A stretch of DNA of 64,000 nt from Hymenobacter armeniacus (GCF_014699055.1 NZ_JACXAC010000006.1:310001-374000), one strand, 5' to 3'; positions 26,507 through 38,237 are shown, numbered from the stretch's first letter. Made by a program: numbers and translations. The notes: generated by a model not told the origin, from the letters alone.

Positions 26507-26905
26507 CTAGGATTTAAGGCGCTTGGACTGATGATAAGTTTTCATGCTCATTAGCACGAAATACGTTGGCGCAATACTCAATATCCATTGTGATAGATAA
26601 GCAACTGATTGGTAGAAACTACCGAACTGTTTAGCCATGATTTTTCTGTAATCTAAAATTAGAAAGAGTATTGATAAAGCGTACATCACGATGTATAAAA
26701 TCCTTGCCCATTGATACCCCTTGCTTATAAAGTAGTAGTGCAAAAGCAAGCAAACTCCAATGAATAATAATGAACCAAAGCCAAAATACTTATTCTGAAC
26801 CCCGAATACGCCGGTAGCTGTAAAATAATTGAAGGCACTCAGCATAACCAGATTTGTCGTGAGTATTGACGCTGCTATTCGGTCGTATTTATTAGGCTGG
26901 GGCAT
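26507..26905 (-). CDS. AT-rich hypothetical membrane protein inserted between ureF and ureG
   Basis: 132 residues with four transmembrane helices (about 11-30, 38-55, 65-85, 108-125). No known urease accessory or transporter family is recognised. Base composition is much more AT-rich than ureF and ureG on either side. The start is the ATG at 26905 (MPQPNKYDRI). The gene ends 3 bases before the ureG start and begins 10 bases after the ureF stop. It is therefore a neat insertion at a gene boundary and is probably co-transcribed. The function is unknown. Confidence 0.6.
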   Translation of the reverse strand: MPQPNKYDRIAASILTTNLVMLSAFNYFTATGVFGVQNKYFGFGSLLFIGVCLLLHYYFISKGYQWARILYIVMYALSILFLILDYRKIMAKQFGSFYQSVAYLSQWILSIAPTYFVLMSMKTYHQSKRLKS

Positions 26906-26915
26906 GGGAAATTTA

Positions 26916-27587
26916 TTAGTTCTGAAACAGTTTGGAATAAATATCATGATGCAGCACCTGCGCCGCATCGAGCAGAAACGCCGAGCGGGTGGCCTCGCCA
27001 TACCCCCTCCCCGCCTGCGCCATCAGCACATGCTCGAACACCGCATAATAATCGTGCTGCAGCTGGTGGCCCTCCAACGGCCCCAGAAACCCAAGGCGAA
27101 TGGCGGCGCTGAGCTGGTCGCGCAGCAGCATGTGCAGGTACATGGCCTGTAATTCTTTTAACTCGAAGCCCACCCGCTGTAGTGCCAGCGTGAACACCAG
27201 TGTGAAATGCGGCGGAATATTTTGCTTGTTGAACCATTGGGTAATGGTTTCCAAAGCCGCTTCCGGGTAGAAGGTGGCTAGCAGTTTCAGCCAGTTGCGG
27301 CCCTGCACGGCGCTGGCTTTGTAGAGGCTGGGGACGAGCAATTGCGCGTCGTATTCTTCGGCGATGGTTTGAAATTCGAAGATTTTTTCGGTGAGATGGA
27401 AGGTGGAATGGATGAAGGGCAATTCGGCGCTGCCGGCTTGCTGCAAGTAGGAATACAGGTAATTCCGCAGGGCAAACGGCGTATTTACCAGCCCGAAGGT
27501 GATGCTGCTTTCCAAGCCATAAGAATAGGCGAATGAGCCGGTGGGAATGGCCGAATCGACGAGGTGCAGGAGGCGGGCGAATTGCAT
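26916..27587 (-). CDS. ureF: Urease accessory protein UreF
   Basis: 223 residues. UreF acts with UreD and UreG as the GTPase-activating checkpoint in nickel loading. The conserved N-terminus LLHLVDSAIPTGSFAYSYGLESS and the C-terminal RLGFLGPLEGHQLQH segment are present. I chose the ATG at 27587 (MQFARLLHL) because an alternative ATG at 27608 lies inside a perfect inverted repeat and adds seven residues not seen in the family. The gene is complete and of family length. Confidence 0.9.
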   Translation of the reverse strand: MQFARLLHLVDSAIPTGSFAYSYGLESSITFGLVNTPFALRNYLYSYLQQAGSAELPFIHSTFHLTEKIFEFQTIAEEYDAQLLVPSLYKASAVQGRNWLKLLATFYPEAALETITQWFNKQNIPPHFTLVFTLALQRVGFELKELQAMYLHMLLRDQLSAAIRLGFLGPLEGHQLQHDYYAVFEHVLMAQAGRGYGEATRSAFLLDAAQVLHHDIYSKLFQN

Positions 27588-27596
27588 GCGGGCGAT

Positions 27597-27678
27597 GTAG
27601 AGACGCATAATTGCGTCTCGTCGTTGAACGAGGATGTGCGAACGGCGCGGACGACGAGACGCAATTATGCGTCTCTAC
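27597..27678. repeat. Paired inverted repeat, family D, copy 1 (between ureC and ureF)
   Basis: Perfect 28-bp arms at 27597-27624 and 27651-27678 (start GTAGAGACGCATAATTGCGT), with a 26-base loop. Each arm is itself near-palindromic. It touches the ureF 5' end and ends 6 bases before the ureC stop codon. Confidence 0.92.
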
Positions 27679-27684
27679 ACCTCT

Positions 27685-29403
<1,719 letters not shown>

Positions 29404-29426
29404 GAAAACGGCTTTAAGTATTGCTA

Positions 29427-30344
29427 TCAACGATAAAACGAGCGTTTCCCCGCTGTTCTGGATGTTCTAAGTACTTGGCCTGTATGCGCTGCGATATGCA
29501 GGATGTTACAGCCGACATTGACGCCTTTGTATGTACAATTTCTGAACGTCCATTGGAAACAATCATTCTTATTGTCATACCCAAAGGCAATAGTCGTTTT
29601 TCTTCTTTTGTAACTCTTGTTGCGCTTGGCAATTTTTATTGCTTCGTTCTTAGTAATGACTTTTGCTTTAGACGCATCATGGCCTATTGCTGGAAATCCT
29701 AGCTCTACCGTTACTCTTCCGGTGCTATCCATTGCCATCGAACCACCAAGGGTATCGGCAATAGCAAAGCATAAATAGTAGTTGTGAACGGTCCATTGAT
29801 AATTCAGCGAATTGGGCTCAACATTATGCAATCTATTGATATCAACAACGCGCCCTCCAGAGAATTGCGTGCGTGAATAATAGTCACTTCCTAGTCTATC
29901 AATTAGATAGGCGGCCAGCTTTTTTTGAATAAAATCAGGTAAATCAGAGAGGCTATTGGATACTTGAGGAGCATAGAACCCAAAGCTTGGAGTGCCACAG
30001 TCCCAAATTAGGGGCCCGGGTTTTCGGCGAATTAATTGAATTGTAACGGGCTCATGATTATTAATATCTACTTCATAATTAATCTGCTCATAGCCTTTTT
30101 CATTTATGAAAATTTGATATTTAGACTTACTACTTAGCTCATCAGCTTTTATTATTCCTACAAAATTGCCTTGGGCATCAGTTTGATTTATGTCAATCCA
30201 TTTGTCGTAATCTTTATGTACATATAGATATAATCCAGGCATAGACTTTCCTGTTTCTTTATCCATAATTGTCCCTGTTATCTGCACTTGACACAAGGCG
30301 ATTGTGCTGTATAGCAGGGTAAAGACGAGAAAAAAGTATTTCAT
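29427..30344 (-). CDS. AT-rich secreted protein with carboxypeptidase-regulatory-like domain, inserted in the urease operon
   Basis: 305 residues with a signal peptide (FFLVFTLLYSTIALC-Q). Residues 20-110 form a carboxypeptidase-regulatory-like beta-sandwich (VQITGTIMDKETGKSMPGLYLYV). The remainder contains four or five cysteines (for example DCFQWTFRNC), alternating charged strands and no recognised enzyme motif. It is conspicuously AT-rich relative to ureC and ureAB and splits a cluster that is normally contiguous. It lies 23 bases upstream of ureC and 14 bases downstream of ureAB, so read-through transcription is likely. It resembles other exported Bacteroidota proteins of unknown function; no link to urease is evident. 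Confidence 0.65.
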   Translation of the reverse strand: MKYFFLVFTLLYSTIALCQVQITGTIMDKETGKSMPGLYLYVHKDYDKWIDINQTDAQGNFVGIIKADELSSKSKYQIFINEKGYEQINYEVDINNHEPVTIQLIRRKPGPLIWDCGTPSFGFYAPQVSNSLSDLPDFIQKKLAAYLIDRLGSDYYSRTQFSGGRVVDINRLHNVEPNSLNYQWTVHNYYLCFAIADTLGGSMAMDSTGRVTVELGFPAIGHDASKAKVITKNEAIKIAKRNKSYKRRKTTIAFGYDNKNDCFQWTFRNCTYKGVNVGCNILHIAAHTGQVLRTSRTAGKRSFYR

Positions 30345-30358
30345 AAATCAGCTTTGGG

Positions 30359-31096
30359 TTACTTCAGTTTCTCCAGCGCCTGCTGCTTCTTTCCAGCTTC
30401 ATCCAGCTTCCCATCAATCAGCCCATTGCCGCCGTACACGGTGCGCTCGCCGGCCAGGGCCACCAGGCGCACGCGCTTGCGCTCGCCGGGCTCGAAGCGC
30501 ACCGCCGTGCCGGCCGGGATGTTGAGGCGGAAACCGTAGGCGGCGGCGCGGTCGAAGTGCAGCGCCGCGTTGGTTTCGAAGAAGGGATAGTGCGAGCCGA
30601 CCTGCACGGGCCGGTCGCCCATGTTCACGACGTCCACGTCCACCGTGGCGCGGCTTTCGTTGAGGATGATTTCGGCCGGGTGCAGCTGGTATTCGCCGGG
30701 CTGGGGGTGGCCGGCGTGGGCGGGCGCGGTGCCGGGGGCCGGGGATTTGCGGAGGCCGGAGCCGTAGAGGGCCAGGGCGGCATCGCCGGTTTCGCGGCAG
30801 ATGGGGTGGTGCACGGTCACGAGCTTAGTGCCGTCGGGGAAGGTGCCTTCGATTTGGACTTCGTGGAGCATGTCGGCCACGCCGGGCAGCACGTCGGCCA
30901 GGCCCAGCAGCTGCTTGCCCTTGTCCATGAGCACGGCCACCCGCTCGCCGTCGCGGATGAACTCCAGCAGCTGCGTGGCGATGAGGGCCAGGGCTTCGGG
31001 GTAGTTCAGGAGCAGGCCACGGGCGTAGCGCTTCTGCGCCACGAAACCGGCCTGGTGGAGAACGAGCTTGTCGAGGTCTTTGGGGGAGAGGTGCAT
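30359..31096 (-). CDS. ureAB: Fused urease gamma and beta subunits
   Basis: 245 residues. The N-terminal 100 residues are urease gamma (MHLSPKDLDKLVLHQAGFVA, then LMDKGKQLLG and MLHEVQIEGTFPDGTKLV). After a proline/alanine-rich linker (about 115-132), the beta subunit follows (GEYQLHPAEIILNESR, NMGDRPVQVGSHYPFFE, RLNIPAGTAVRFEPGE). Gamma-beta fusions are known in several bacteria. The protein forms the scaffold of the (alpha-beta-gamma)3 urease complex with UreC. The stop lies 14 bases before the inserted AT-rich gene. Confidence 0.95.
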   Translation of the reverse strand: MHLSPKDLDKLVLHQAGFVAQKRYARGLLLNYPEALALIATQLLEFIRDGERVAVLMDKGKQLLGLADVLPGVADMLHEVQIEGTFPDGTKLVTVHHPICRETGDAALALYGSGLRKSPAPGTAPAHAGHPQPGEYQLHPAEIILNESRATVDVDVVNMGDRPVQVGSHYPFFETNAALHFDRAAAYGFRLNIPAGTAVRFEPGERKRVRLVALAGERTVYGGNGLIDGKLDEAGKKQQALEKLK

Positions 31097-31108
31097 GGAT
31101 TCATCGGA

Positions 31109-31225
31109 CGATTGTAGAGACGCGACACTTCGCGTCTCGTCGTTGCTGATGTTGTTATGGCTGGGCTGGCGGCGTGGTTCCGGTCGTTCAACGGGGAGAC
31201 GCGAAGTGTCGCGTCTCTACAATCG
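31109..31225. repeat. Paired inverted repeat, family D, copy 2
   Basis: Perfect 30-bp arms at 31109-31138 and 31196-31225 (start CGATTGTAGAGACGCGACAC) with a 57-base loop, between the nickel-permease gene and ureAB. The arms are identical over their length to those of copy 3 (36555-36685). Confidence 0.92.
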
Positions 31226-31234
31226 TTCTGAATG

Positions 31235-31843
31235 TCACCATCGCACATTCCCGTAAATCATCCAGCCACCATACAGAATACAGACCAGCGAAGAAAGCGT
31301 AACCGTGGCCGTTTTCAGCGTCCGGCTGATTTTCATGCGCTTGGTGAACGGCACGCTACACAGCCCGGCCACGATGAACATGCCCAGAATGGAGCCCGTG
31401 CCGAACACCGCGAAGTAGCCCACGCTCAGCCACGGGTCGCGGATTTCGCTCATCACCAGCAGCACCAGAGCGCCGCTGCCGGCCAGGCCGTGGAGCAGGC
31501 CCACAGCGTAGGCGGCGCGGGAGGGGGCCACGCCAGGGCGCACCTTGGCGGGGGGCTTGCTTTGGTCAAGCAACCGGCTAATGCCCATCACGATGAGCAT
31601 CAGGCCCACAGCCGCCTCGAAATACCCGGAGGTGAGGAAGGTGACGCGGCCCAGCAGAATGATAGCGCCTGCCACGACCAGCGTAGTGGTGTGGCCCAGG
31701 CCCCAGTAGATGCCGTCGCGCAGGGCTTCGGTCAGGGTATCACGGCGGGAAATGAGGTTGCCCACGGCCAACAAGTGGTCGGGTTCAAATGCATGACCCA
31801 TTCCGGCTATGGAAGCGAATAAAATGGGCAGCAGGCCTTGCAT
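31235..31843 (-). CDS. UreH/NiCoT-like nickel permease
   Basis: 202 residues with six transmembrane helices. Residues 17-23 read HAFEPDH, which is the HX4DH signature of NiCoT and UreH nickel transporters, and GHTTTLV (H50) is the conserved second-helix motif. It is the first gene of the urease cluster on the minus strand and most probably supplies nickel for the urease active site. A substrate of cobalt or another export role cannot be excluded. The gene is divergent from gltB. Confidence 0.85.
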   Translation of the reverse strand: MQGLLPILFASIAGMGHAFEPDHLLAVGNLISRRDTLTEALRDGIYWGLGHTTTLVVAGAIILLGRVTFLTSGYFEAAVGLMLIVMGISRLLDQSKPPAKVRPGVAPSRAAYAVGLLHGLAGSGALVLLVMSEIRDPWLSVGYFAVFGTGSILGMFIVAGLCSVPFTKRMKISRTLKTATVTLSSLVCILYGGWMIYGNVRW

Positions 31844-32036
31844 TTGATAGTCATTCTGTCAGAAAAAATATCCCCAAACGTTTGAGGCCTTTTCATCTGG
31901 GGTCAAAAGGTAATTTCATGAAAATGTAATCCGAATTTTTCAGTTGGTACTAAAATTCCTGCGACTTGGGCTGTAACTTACTTTTCCGCGCCAGTTGCTG
32001 GCGCGGGTAAAGTCTTCATTTTGTGCCTGTTTCTGT

Positions 32037-35000
32037 ATGAATCCCAACGCCGCCCAGGGCCTGTACCGCCCCGAATTTGAGCACGATGCCTGCGGGACCG
32101 GTTTCATCACCTACCTCAACGGCCGCAAGACCCATCAGACCATCACCGACGCGCTGACCATGCTGGAAAACATGGAGCACCGCGGCGCCTGCGGCTGCGA
32201 TTCCGACTCCGGCGACGGGGCCGGCCTGCTCATTCAGATTCCGCACTGGTTCCTGCTGGAAGAGTGCGTGGCCCTGAATATCCGCCTGCCCGAGCCGGGT
32301 AGCTATGGCGTGGGCTTTGCCTATTTGCCCAAGGACGAAAAGCTGCGCGAAGCCTGCCGCGAGGTCATCAACGGGGCCGCCGCGCGGCTGGGGTTCCCGA
32401 TGCTGGGCTACCGGCCCGTGCCGGTGAACCCGACCGGCATCGGTACCACGGCGCTGGCGGCCGAGCCGGTGATGGAACAGGTGTTTTTTGGGCGGCCAGC
32501 GGGCATTACAAATCCGGATGATTTCGAGCGCAAGCTGTACGTGCTGCGCCGCCTGATTTTCAAGACGGTGCGCGAAACGGTGACGGCCGCGATGGACGTG
32601 TTCTACTTCGCCTCGCTCTCGTGCAAAACCATCGTGTACAAAGGCCAGCTCACCACCTACCAGGTGCGCGGTTACTTCCCCGACCTCAGCGACGAGCGGG
32701 TGACGTCGGCGTTCGGGCTGGTGCATTCGCGGTTTTCGACCAACACGTTTCCCAGCTGGAAGCTGGCCCAGCCGTTCCGGTTTCTGGCGCATAATGGGGA
32801 GATTAACACGCTGCGGGGCAATCTGAACTGGTTTTATGCGGGCTTGCGCAGCTACGTGTCGCCCTACTTCTCGGCCGAGGAAATGGACATGCTGCTGCCG
32901 GTAGTCGATGCCGGGCAGTCGGATTCGGCCTGCCTCGATAACGTGGTGGAAATCCTGCTGCACTCGGGCCGCCCGCTGCCGCACGTGATGATGATGCTGG
33001 TGCCTGAAGCCTGGGATGGCAACACCCAGATGGACCCGCTCAAAAAGGCCTTCTACGAGTTCCACGCCACGTTTATGGAGCCCTGGGACGGCCCGGCGGC
33101 CCTGCTTTTTACTGATGGCAAGCTGATTGGAGCAATGCTCGACCGCAATGGCCTGCGCCCCCTGCGCTACCTCGAAACCACCGACGGCCGCGTGCTGGTG
33201 GCCTCCGAAGCTGGCGTGCTCGGCATCGACCCCGCCACCGTGGTGCAGAAAGGCCGCCTCCAGCCCGGCAAAATGCTGTTGGTCGACACCGTAGCCGGCC
33301 GCATCATCACCGATGAAGAATTGAAGGCCCAGGCCGCCGGCCGCCAGCCCTACGGCGCGTGGCTGAACGAGTACCAGATTCGGCTGGAGGAATTGCCCGA
33401 GCCGCGCCAGGTGTTCACGGAGCTGGCGGCAGACTCTGTTTTTAAGTACCACCAGGTGTTCGGCTACACCCGCGAGGACATCGACGTACTCATCACGCCC
33501 ATGGCCTTGGAGGGCAAGGAGCCCATCGGCTCGATGGGCGTGGACGTGCCGCTGGCGGTGCTTTCCGACCAGCCGCAACACCTGAGCAGCTACTTCAAGC
33601 AGTTTTTCGCGCAGGTCACGAACCCGCCCATCGACCCCATCCGGGAGCGGCTGGTGATGAGCCTAGCCACTTTCCTGGGCAACAACGGCAACATTCTGGA
33701 CGAGGACAAGCACCACTGCCACTGTGTAGCCCTGCGCCAGCCCATCTTGAGCAATCTGGAGCTGGAGAAGCTGCGCAGCATTGATACGGGCTTGTTCAAC
33801 GCCAAGACCTTGCTGACCTACTTCAAGGCCGACGAGCAGCCCGGCGCGCTCGAACGCGGCCTCGCCCGCCTCTGCCGCTACGCCGAAGATGCGGTGAATG
33901 ACGGCTACGAAGTCCTGATTTTGTCGGACCGCGGCGTGGATTCGCTGCACGCGCCCATCCCGTCGCTGCTGGCTGTTTCGGCCGTGCATCACCACCTCAT
34001 TAAGCTTGGCTGCCGGGGCACGGTGGGCCTGGTAGTGGAGGCCGGCGACGTGTGGGAAGTGCACCATTTCGCCTGTTTGCTGTCGTTCGGGGCCACCGCC
34101 ATCAACCCCTACCTGGCGCTGGCCACCATCCGGACCATGCACGAGGCGGACCAGTTCAATACCACGCTCGACCATGAGCAGCTGAATTACAACTACATCA
34201 AAGCCGTGTGCGACGGCCTGCTGAAGATTTTCTCGAAGATGGGAATTTCGACTTTGCAGAGCTACCACGGCGCGCAGGTGTTCGAGATTCTGGGGCTGAA
34301 CCAAGCCGTGGTGGACGCTCATTTCTGCGGGGCGGTCACGCGCATTGGTGGGCTGGGGCTGGATGAAATAGCCCGCGAAACGCTGTACAAGCACTTCCAG
34401 GGCTTCAAAAGCACCACGCCCGAGGAGCAGACTTTGCTGCCCGACGGCGGCCTCTACCACTGGCGGCGGCGCGGCGAGGCGCACATGTTCAACCCCGAAA
34501 CCGTGCACCTGCTGCAACTGGCGACGCGCACCAACAATTACGCCACCTACCAGCGGTATGCGAAGCTGATTAACGAACAGCCGGAGCGCATGTTCACGCT
34601 GCGCGGCCTGCTGGAGTTTGCCCACCACCGCGACCCGATTGCGCTGGAGGAAGTAGAGCCAGCCGAGGGCATCATGCGACGGTTTGCGACCGGGGCCATG
34701 TCGTTTGGTTCGATTTCGCACGAGGCGCACAGCACGCTGGCCATTGCCATGAACCGCATCGGCGGCAAGAGCAACACCGGCGAGGGCGGCGAGGACCCGC
34801 TGCGCTACGAACAGATGCCCAACGGCGACTCCATGCGCTCGGCCATCAAGCAGGTGGCCTCGGCGCGCTTCGGCGTCACGGCCCACTACCTCACCAACGC
34901 CGACGAGTTGCAAATCAAGATGGCCCAGGGCGCCAAGCCCGGCGAGGGCGGCCAGCTCCCCGGCCACAAGGTGGACGAGTGGATTGCCAAGGTGCGCCAC

Positions 35001-36557
35001 GCCACGCCCGGCGTGGGCCTGATTTCGCCCCCGCCCCACCACGACATCTACTCCATCGAAGACCTGGCCCAACTCATCTTCGACCTGAAAAACGCCAACC
35101 GCGCCGCCCGCATCAACGTGAAGCTGGTGAGCAAGGCGGGCGTGGGCACCATCGCGGCCGGCGTCGCCAAGGCCCACGCCGACGTGATTCTCATAGCCGG
35201 CTACGACGGCGGTACGGGCGCGTCGCCCATCAGCTCCATCAAACACGCTGGCCTGCCCTGGGAGCTCGGCCTGGCCGAAGCCCACCAAACCCTGGTGCGC
35301 AACCAGCTCCGCAGCCGCGTGGTGCTGCAAGCCGACGGCCAGCTCAAAACCGGCCGCGACTTGGCCGTGGCCGCGCTTTTGGGGGCCGAAGAATGGGGCG
35401 TGGCCACGGCCGCGCTGGTGGCCGGCGGCTGCGTGATGATGCGCAAATGCCACCTCAACACCTGCCCCGTGGGTGTGGCCACCCAAGACCCCGAGCTGCG
35501 CAAGCTCTTCACCGGCCAGCCCGAGCACGTCGTGAACCTCTTCCGTTTCCTGGCCGAGGAGCTGCGCGAAATCATGGCCGAGCTGGGTTTCCGCACGATA
35601 AATGAGATGGTGGGCCGCCCCGAATTCCTGAAAGTGCGCGAAGGCATCACCCATTGGAAAGCCCGCCATCTGGACCTAAGCGACATGCTACATCCGGCCG
35701 CCAATATTTCCGGCGGCACCTTGTATCAGAGCGAAGCGCAGGACCACGGCCTGGCCCACATCCTCGACTGGCAGCTGCTGGAACACGCCCAGCCGGCCCT
35801 GAATGAGCAGACGCCTGTTTTCGCCGAGTTCGAGGTGCAAAATATCGACCGCACCATTGGCACGCTGCTTTCCAACGAGATTGCCAAGCGCTACCACGCC
35901 GCCGGCCTGCCCGACAATACCATCAACTACCGTTTCCGCGGCTCGGCGGGACAGAGCTTCGGCGCGTTCAGCGTGAAGGGACTGTCCTTCGCACTCGAAG
36001 GCGAGGCCAACGACTACGTGGGCAAGGGCCTGAGCGGGGCGCAGCTGGCCATCTTCCCCTCCCTCGCCGCGCATTTCGTACCCGAGCAAAACATAATTAT
36101 CGGCAACGTGGCGCTGTACGGGGCCACCTCCGGCGCGCTGTTCGTGCGCGGGCAGGCCGGCGAGCGGTTCGCCGTCCGCAACTCCGGCGCGACGGCTGTA
36201 GTGGAAGGCGTAGGCGACCACGGCTGCGAGTACATGACCGGCGGCCGCGCCCTCATCCTGGGCCAAACGGGCCGCAACTTCGCCGCCGGCATGAGCGGCG
36301 GCATCGCCTGGGTCTACGACCCCAATGGCACGTTCCCGCAGAACTGCAACCCCGAAATGGTGGAGCTAGACCCGCTCGATGCCGATGACGAGGACCAGAT
36401 TCAAGAGCTGCTGCGGAAGCACGTGGAGCTAACGGGCAGCCAGGTTGCGGCGTTTCTGCTGGGGAACTGGCAGGAGGAAGCCGGGAAGTTCGTAAAGGTG
36501 TTTCCGAGCGAATACAAGAAGGTGCTGGCGAAGGCGCGGTACGCGACGGTTGGCTGA
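32037..36557 (+). CDS. gltB: Glutamate synthase, large (alpha) subunit
   Basis: 1506 residues. Transfers the glutamine amide to 2-oxoglutarate. An N-terminal glutamine amidotransferase domain carries a propeptide and the nucleophile Cys19 (HDACGTGF). A central FMN-binding synthase domain includes EGGEDPLRY and GAKPGEGGQLPGHKV. The [3Fe-4S] cysteines are Cys1132, Cys1138 and Cys1143 (spaced 6 and 5, in CVMMRKCHLNTC), and a C-terminal glutamate-synthase GXGXG domain follows. The start is the ATG at 32037 (MNPNAAQGLY). The TGA stop is supplied by the left arm of a perfect inverted repeat. It probably forms a transcription unit with gltD, and it assimilates ammonia that the neighbouring urease could release. 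Confidence 0.97.
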   Translation: MNPNAAQGLYRPEFEHDACGTGFITYLNGRKTHQTITDALTMLENMEHRGACGCDSDSGDGAGLLIQIPHWFLLEECVALNIRLPEPGSYGVGFAYLPKDEKLREACREVINGAAARLGFPMLGYRPVPVNPTGIGTTALAAEPVMEQVFFGRPAGITNPDDFERKLYVLRRLIFKTVRETVTAAMDVFYFASLSCKTIVYKGQLTTYQVRGYFPDLSDERVTSAFGLVHSRFSTNTFPSWKLAQPFRFLAHNGEINTLRGNLNWFYAGLRSYVSPYFSAEEMDMLLPVVDAGQSDSACLDNVVEILLHSGRPLPHVMMMLVPEAWDGNTQMDPLKKAFYEFHATFMEPWDGPAALLFTDGKLIGAMLDRNGLRPLRYLETTDGRVLVASEAGVLGIDPATVVQKGRLQPGKMLLVDTVAGRIITDEELKAQAAGRQPYGAWLNEYQIRLEELPEPRQVFTELAADSVFKYHQVFGYTREDIDVLITPMALEGKEPIGSMGVDVPLAVLSDQPQHLSSYFKQFFAQVTNPPIDPIRERLVMSLATFLGNNGNILDEDKHHCHCVALRQPILSNLELEKLRSIDTGLFNAKTLLTYFKADEQPGALERGLARLCRYAEDAVNDGYEVLILSDRGVDSLHAPIPSLLAVSAVHHHLIKLGCRGTVGLVVEAGDVWEVHHFACLLSFGATAINPYLALATIRTMHEADQFNTTLDHEQLNYNYIKAVCDGLLKIFSKMGISTLQSYHGAQVFEILGLNQAVVDAHFCGAVTRIGGLGLDEIARETLYKHFQGFKSTTPEEQTLLPDGGLYHWRRRGEAHMFNPETVHLLQLATRTNNYATYQRYAKLINEQPERMFTLRGLLEFAHHRDPIALEEVEPAEGIMRRFATGAMSFGSISHEAHSTLAIAMNRIGGKSNTGEGGEDPLRYEQMPNGDSMRSAIKQVASARFGVTAHYLTNADELQIKMAQGAKPGEGGQLPGHKVDEWIAKVRHATPGVGLISPPPHHDIYSIEDLAQLIFDLKNANRAARINVKLVSKAGVGTIAAGVAKAHADVILIAGYDGGTGASPISSIKHAGLPWELGLAEAHQTLVRNQLRSRVVLQADGQLKTGRDLAVAALLGAEEWGVATAALVAGGCVMMRKCHLNTCPVGVATQDPELRKLFTGQPEHVVNLFRFLAEELREIMAELGFRTINEMVGRPEFLKVREGITHWKARHLDLSDMLHPAANISGGTLYQSEAQDHGLAHILDWQLLEHAQPALNEQTPVFAEFEVQNIDRTIGTLLSNEIAKRYHAAGLPDNTINYRFRGSAGQSFGAFSVKGLSFALEGEANDYVGKGLSGAQLAIFPSLAAHFVPEQNIIIGNVALYGATSGALFVRGQAGERFAVRNSGATAVVEGVGDHGCEYMTGGRALILGQTGRNFAAGMSGGIAWVYDPNGTFPQNCNPEMVELDPLDADDEDQIQELLRKHVELTGSQVAAFLLGNWQEEAGKFVKVFPSEYKKVLAKARYATVG

Positions 36558-36685
36558 ACGATTGTAGAGACGCGACACTTCGCGTCTCGTCGTTGAACGA
36601 CTCGCGTTGCACGCCCATACCTGCACCAAATTAACTAACATCAGCAACGACGAGACGCGAAGTGTCGCGTCTCTACAATCGTTCA
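36555..36685. repeat. Paired inverted repeat, family D, copy 3 (between gltB and gltD)
   Basis: Perfect 41-bp arms at 36555-36595 and 36645-36685 with a 49-base loop. The internal core is identical to copy 2. The stop codon of gltB (36555-36557) is the first triplet of the left arm, and the right arm ends 16 bases before the gltD start. Confidence 0.93.
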
Positions 36686-36701
36686 GACAAACCAACGACC
36701 C

Positions 36702-38171
36702 ATGCCTAATCCCACCGGTTTCAAAGAATTCGCCCGCGAGCTGCCGCCCAAGGCCGTGCCGCAGGAGCGCGTGGCCCACAACCACGAATTCGTCGGCACT
36801 TACTCCGAAGGGCAGCTCACCCAACAGGCGGCCCGCTGCATGAATTGCGGCATTCCGTTCTGCCACTCGGGCTGCCCACTGGGCAACATCATCCCCGAAT
36901 TCAACGACGCCGTGCGGGCGGAGAAATGGGAGGATGCCTACCAGATTCTCAGCGCCACCAACAACTTTCCGGAGTTCACCGGCCGCATCTGCCCCGCGCC
37001 GTGCGAGGCGGCGTGCGTGCTCAGCATCCACAGCAGCCCGGTGGCCATTGAGGAAATCGAGAAGCACATCATTGAAATTGCCTTTGCGAAGGGCTACGTG
37101 CAGCCTATGGCCCCGGTCCTGAAATCGGGCAAAACGGTGGCGGTGGTGGGCTCCGGCCCGGCCGGGCTGGCGGCGGCGGCGCAGCTGGCGCGGGCCGGCC
37201 ACACCGTCACGGTGTTCGAGCGCGACGACCGGCCCGGCGGCCTGCTTCGCTACGGCATCCCCGATTTCAAGCTGGATAAGTGGGTCATCGACCGCCGCAT
37301 CGACCTGCTGAAGGAGGACGGCATCAGCTTCCGCTGCAACACCGAAATCGGCCGCGACCTGCCTTTTGCCCAGCTCACCCGCGACTTCCACGCCGTGGTG
37401 CTGGCCGGCGGCGCCAGCGTGCCGCGCGACCTGCACATTCCCGGCCGGGAGCTGCCGGGCATCCACTTCGCCATGGACTACCTTACCCAGCACAACCGCC
37501 ACGTGAGCGAGTTAGAGCTGCCCGACGCGCCCATCTGGGTGGAGGGCGAGGACGTGGTGGTCATCGGCAGCGGCGACACGGGCTCCGACTGCGTGGGCAC
37601 GGCCAACCGCCAGCGGGCCCGCTCCGTCACGCAGTTTGCCCTCATGCACCAGCCCGGCGCCGAGCGCCCCGCCCACACGCCCTGGCCGCTGGAGCCGCAC
37701 ATTTTCCGCAGCAGCACCTCGCACGAAGAAGGCTGCCAGCGCTACTGGGGTATCAATACCAAAGAATTCCTGGCCGATGAGGCCGGCCGGCTCCGCGCCC
37801 TGCGCGTGAGCGACGTGACCTGGGAAACCGACGTGCTGGGCCGCCGCATCCGCTTCGAGGAGGTGCCCGATTCCGACCGCGAAATTCCCTGCCAGCGCGT
37901 GCTGCTGGCCCTGGGCTTCACCGGCCCCCGCGTGGACGGCCTGCTGAACGAGCTGGAAATCGACCTCGACCCGCGCGGCAACGTGCTGGCCGACGACAAA
38001 ACCTTCGTCACGAGCCAGCCCAACGTCTTTGTGGCCGGCGACATGCGCCGTGGCCAGTCGCTGGTCGTCTGGGCAATCTCGGAAGGCCGCGAAGCCGCCC
38101 GGCAAGTGGATTTGCTGCTGACCGGCAAGACCGCGCTACCGAGCAAGAATGCGGTGGGAATGTTTGTGTAA
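36702..38171 (+). CDS. gltD: Glutamate synthase, small (beta) subunit
   Basis: 489 residues. NADPH-dependent flavoprotein that passes electrons to GltB. Two N-terminal [4Fe-4S] ligand sets are visible: Cys46, Cys49, Cys54, Cys58 and Cys97, Cys101, Cys105. An FAD Rossmann motif (GSGPAGLAA, 150-158), an NADPH Rossmann motif (VVVIGSGDTGSDCVG, about 284-297) and VFVAGDMRRGQSL near the C-terminus complete the pyridine-nucleotide oxidoreductase fold. The length is as expected. It lies downstream of gltB after a gap of about 140 bases occupied by a long inverted repeat. Confidence 0.97.
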   Translation: MPNPTGFKEFARELPPKAVPQERVAHNHEFVGTYSEGQLTQQAARCMNCGIPFCHSGCPLGNIIPEFNDAVRAEKWEDAYQILSATNNFPEFTGRICPAPCEAACVLSIHSSPVAIEEIEKHIIEIAFAKGYVQPMAPVLKSGKTVAVVGSGPAGLAAAAQLARAGHTVTVFERDDRPGGLLRYGIPDFKLDKWVIDRRIDLLKEDGISFRCNTEIGRDLPFAQLTRDFHAVVLAGGASVPRDLHIPGRELPGIHFAMDYLTQHNRHVSELELPDAPIWVEGEDVVVIGSGDTGSDCVGTANRQRARSVTQFALMHQPGAERPAHTPWPLEPHIFRSSTSHEEGCQRYWGINTKEFLADEAGRLRALRVSDVTWETDVLGRRIRFEEVPDSDREIPCQRVLLALGFTGPRVDGLLNELEIDLDPRGNVLADDKTFVTSQPNVFVAGDMRRGQSLVVWAISEGREAARQVDLLLTGKTALPSKNAVGMFV

Positions 38172-38237
38172 GCAGCTGTCATTGCGCGTAGTTAGTTACA
38201 AAGATGAGCCGTAGACTTTTCTTCTTGGGCCTCTTCC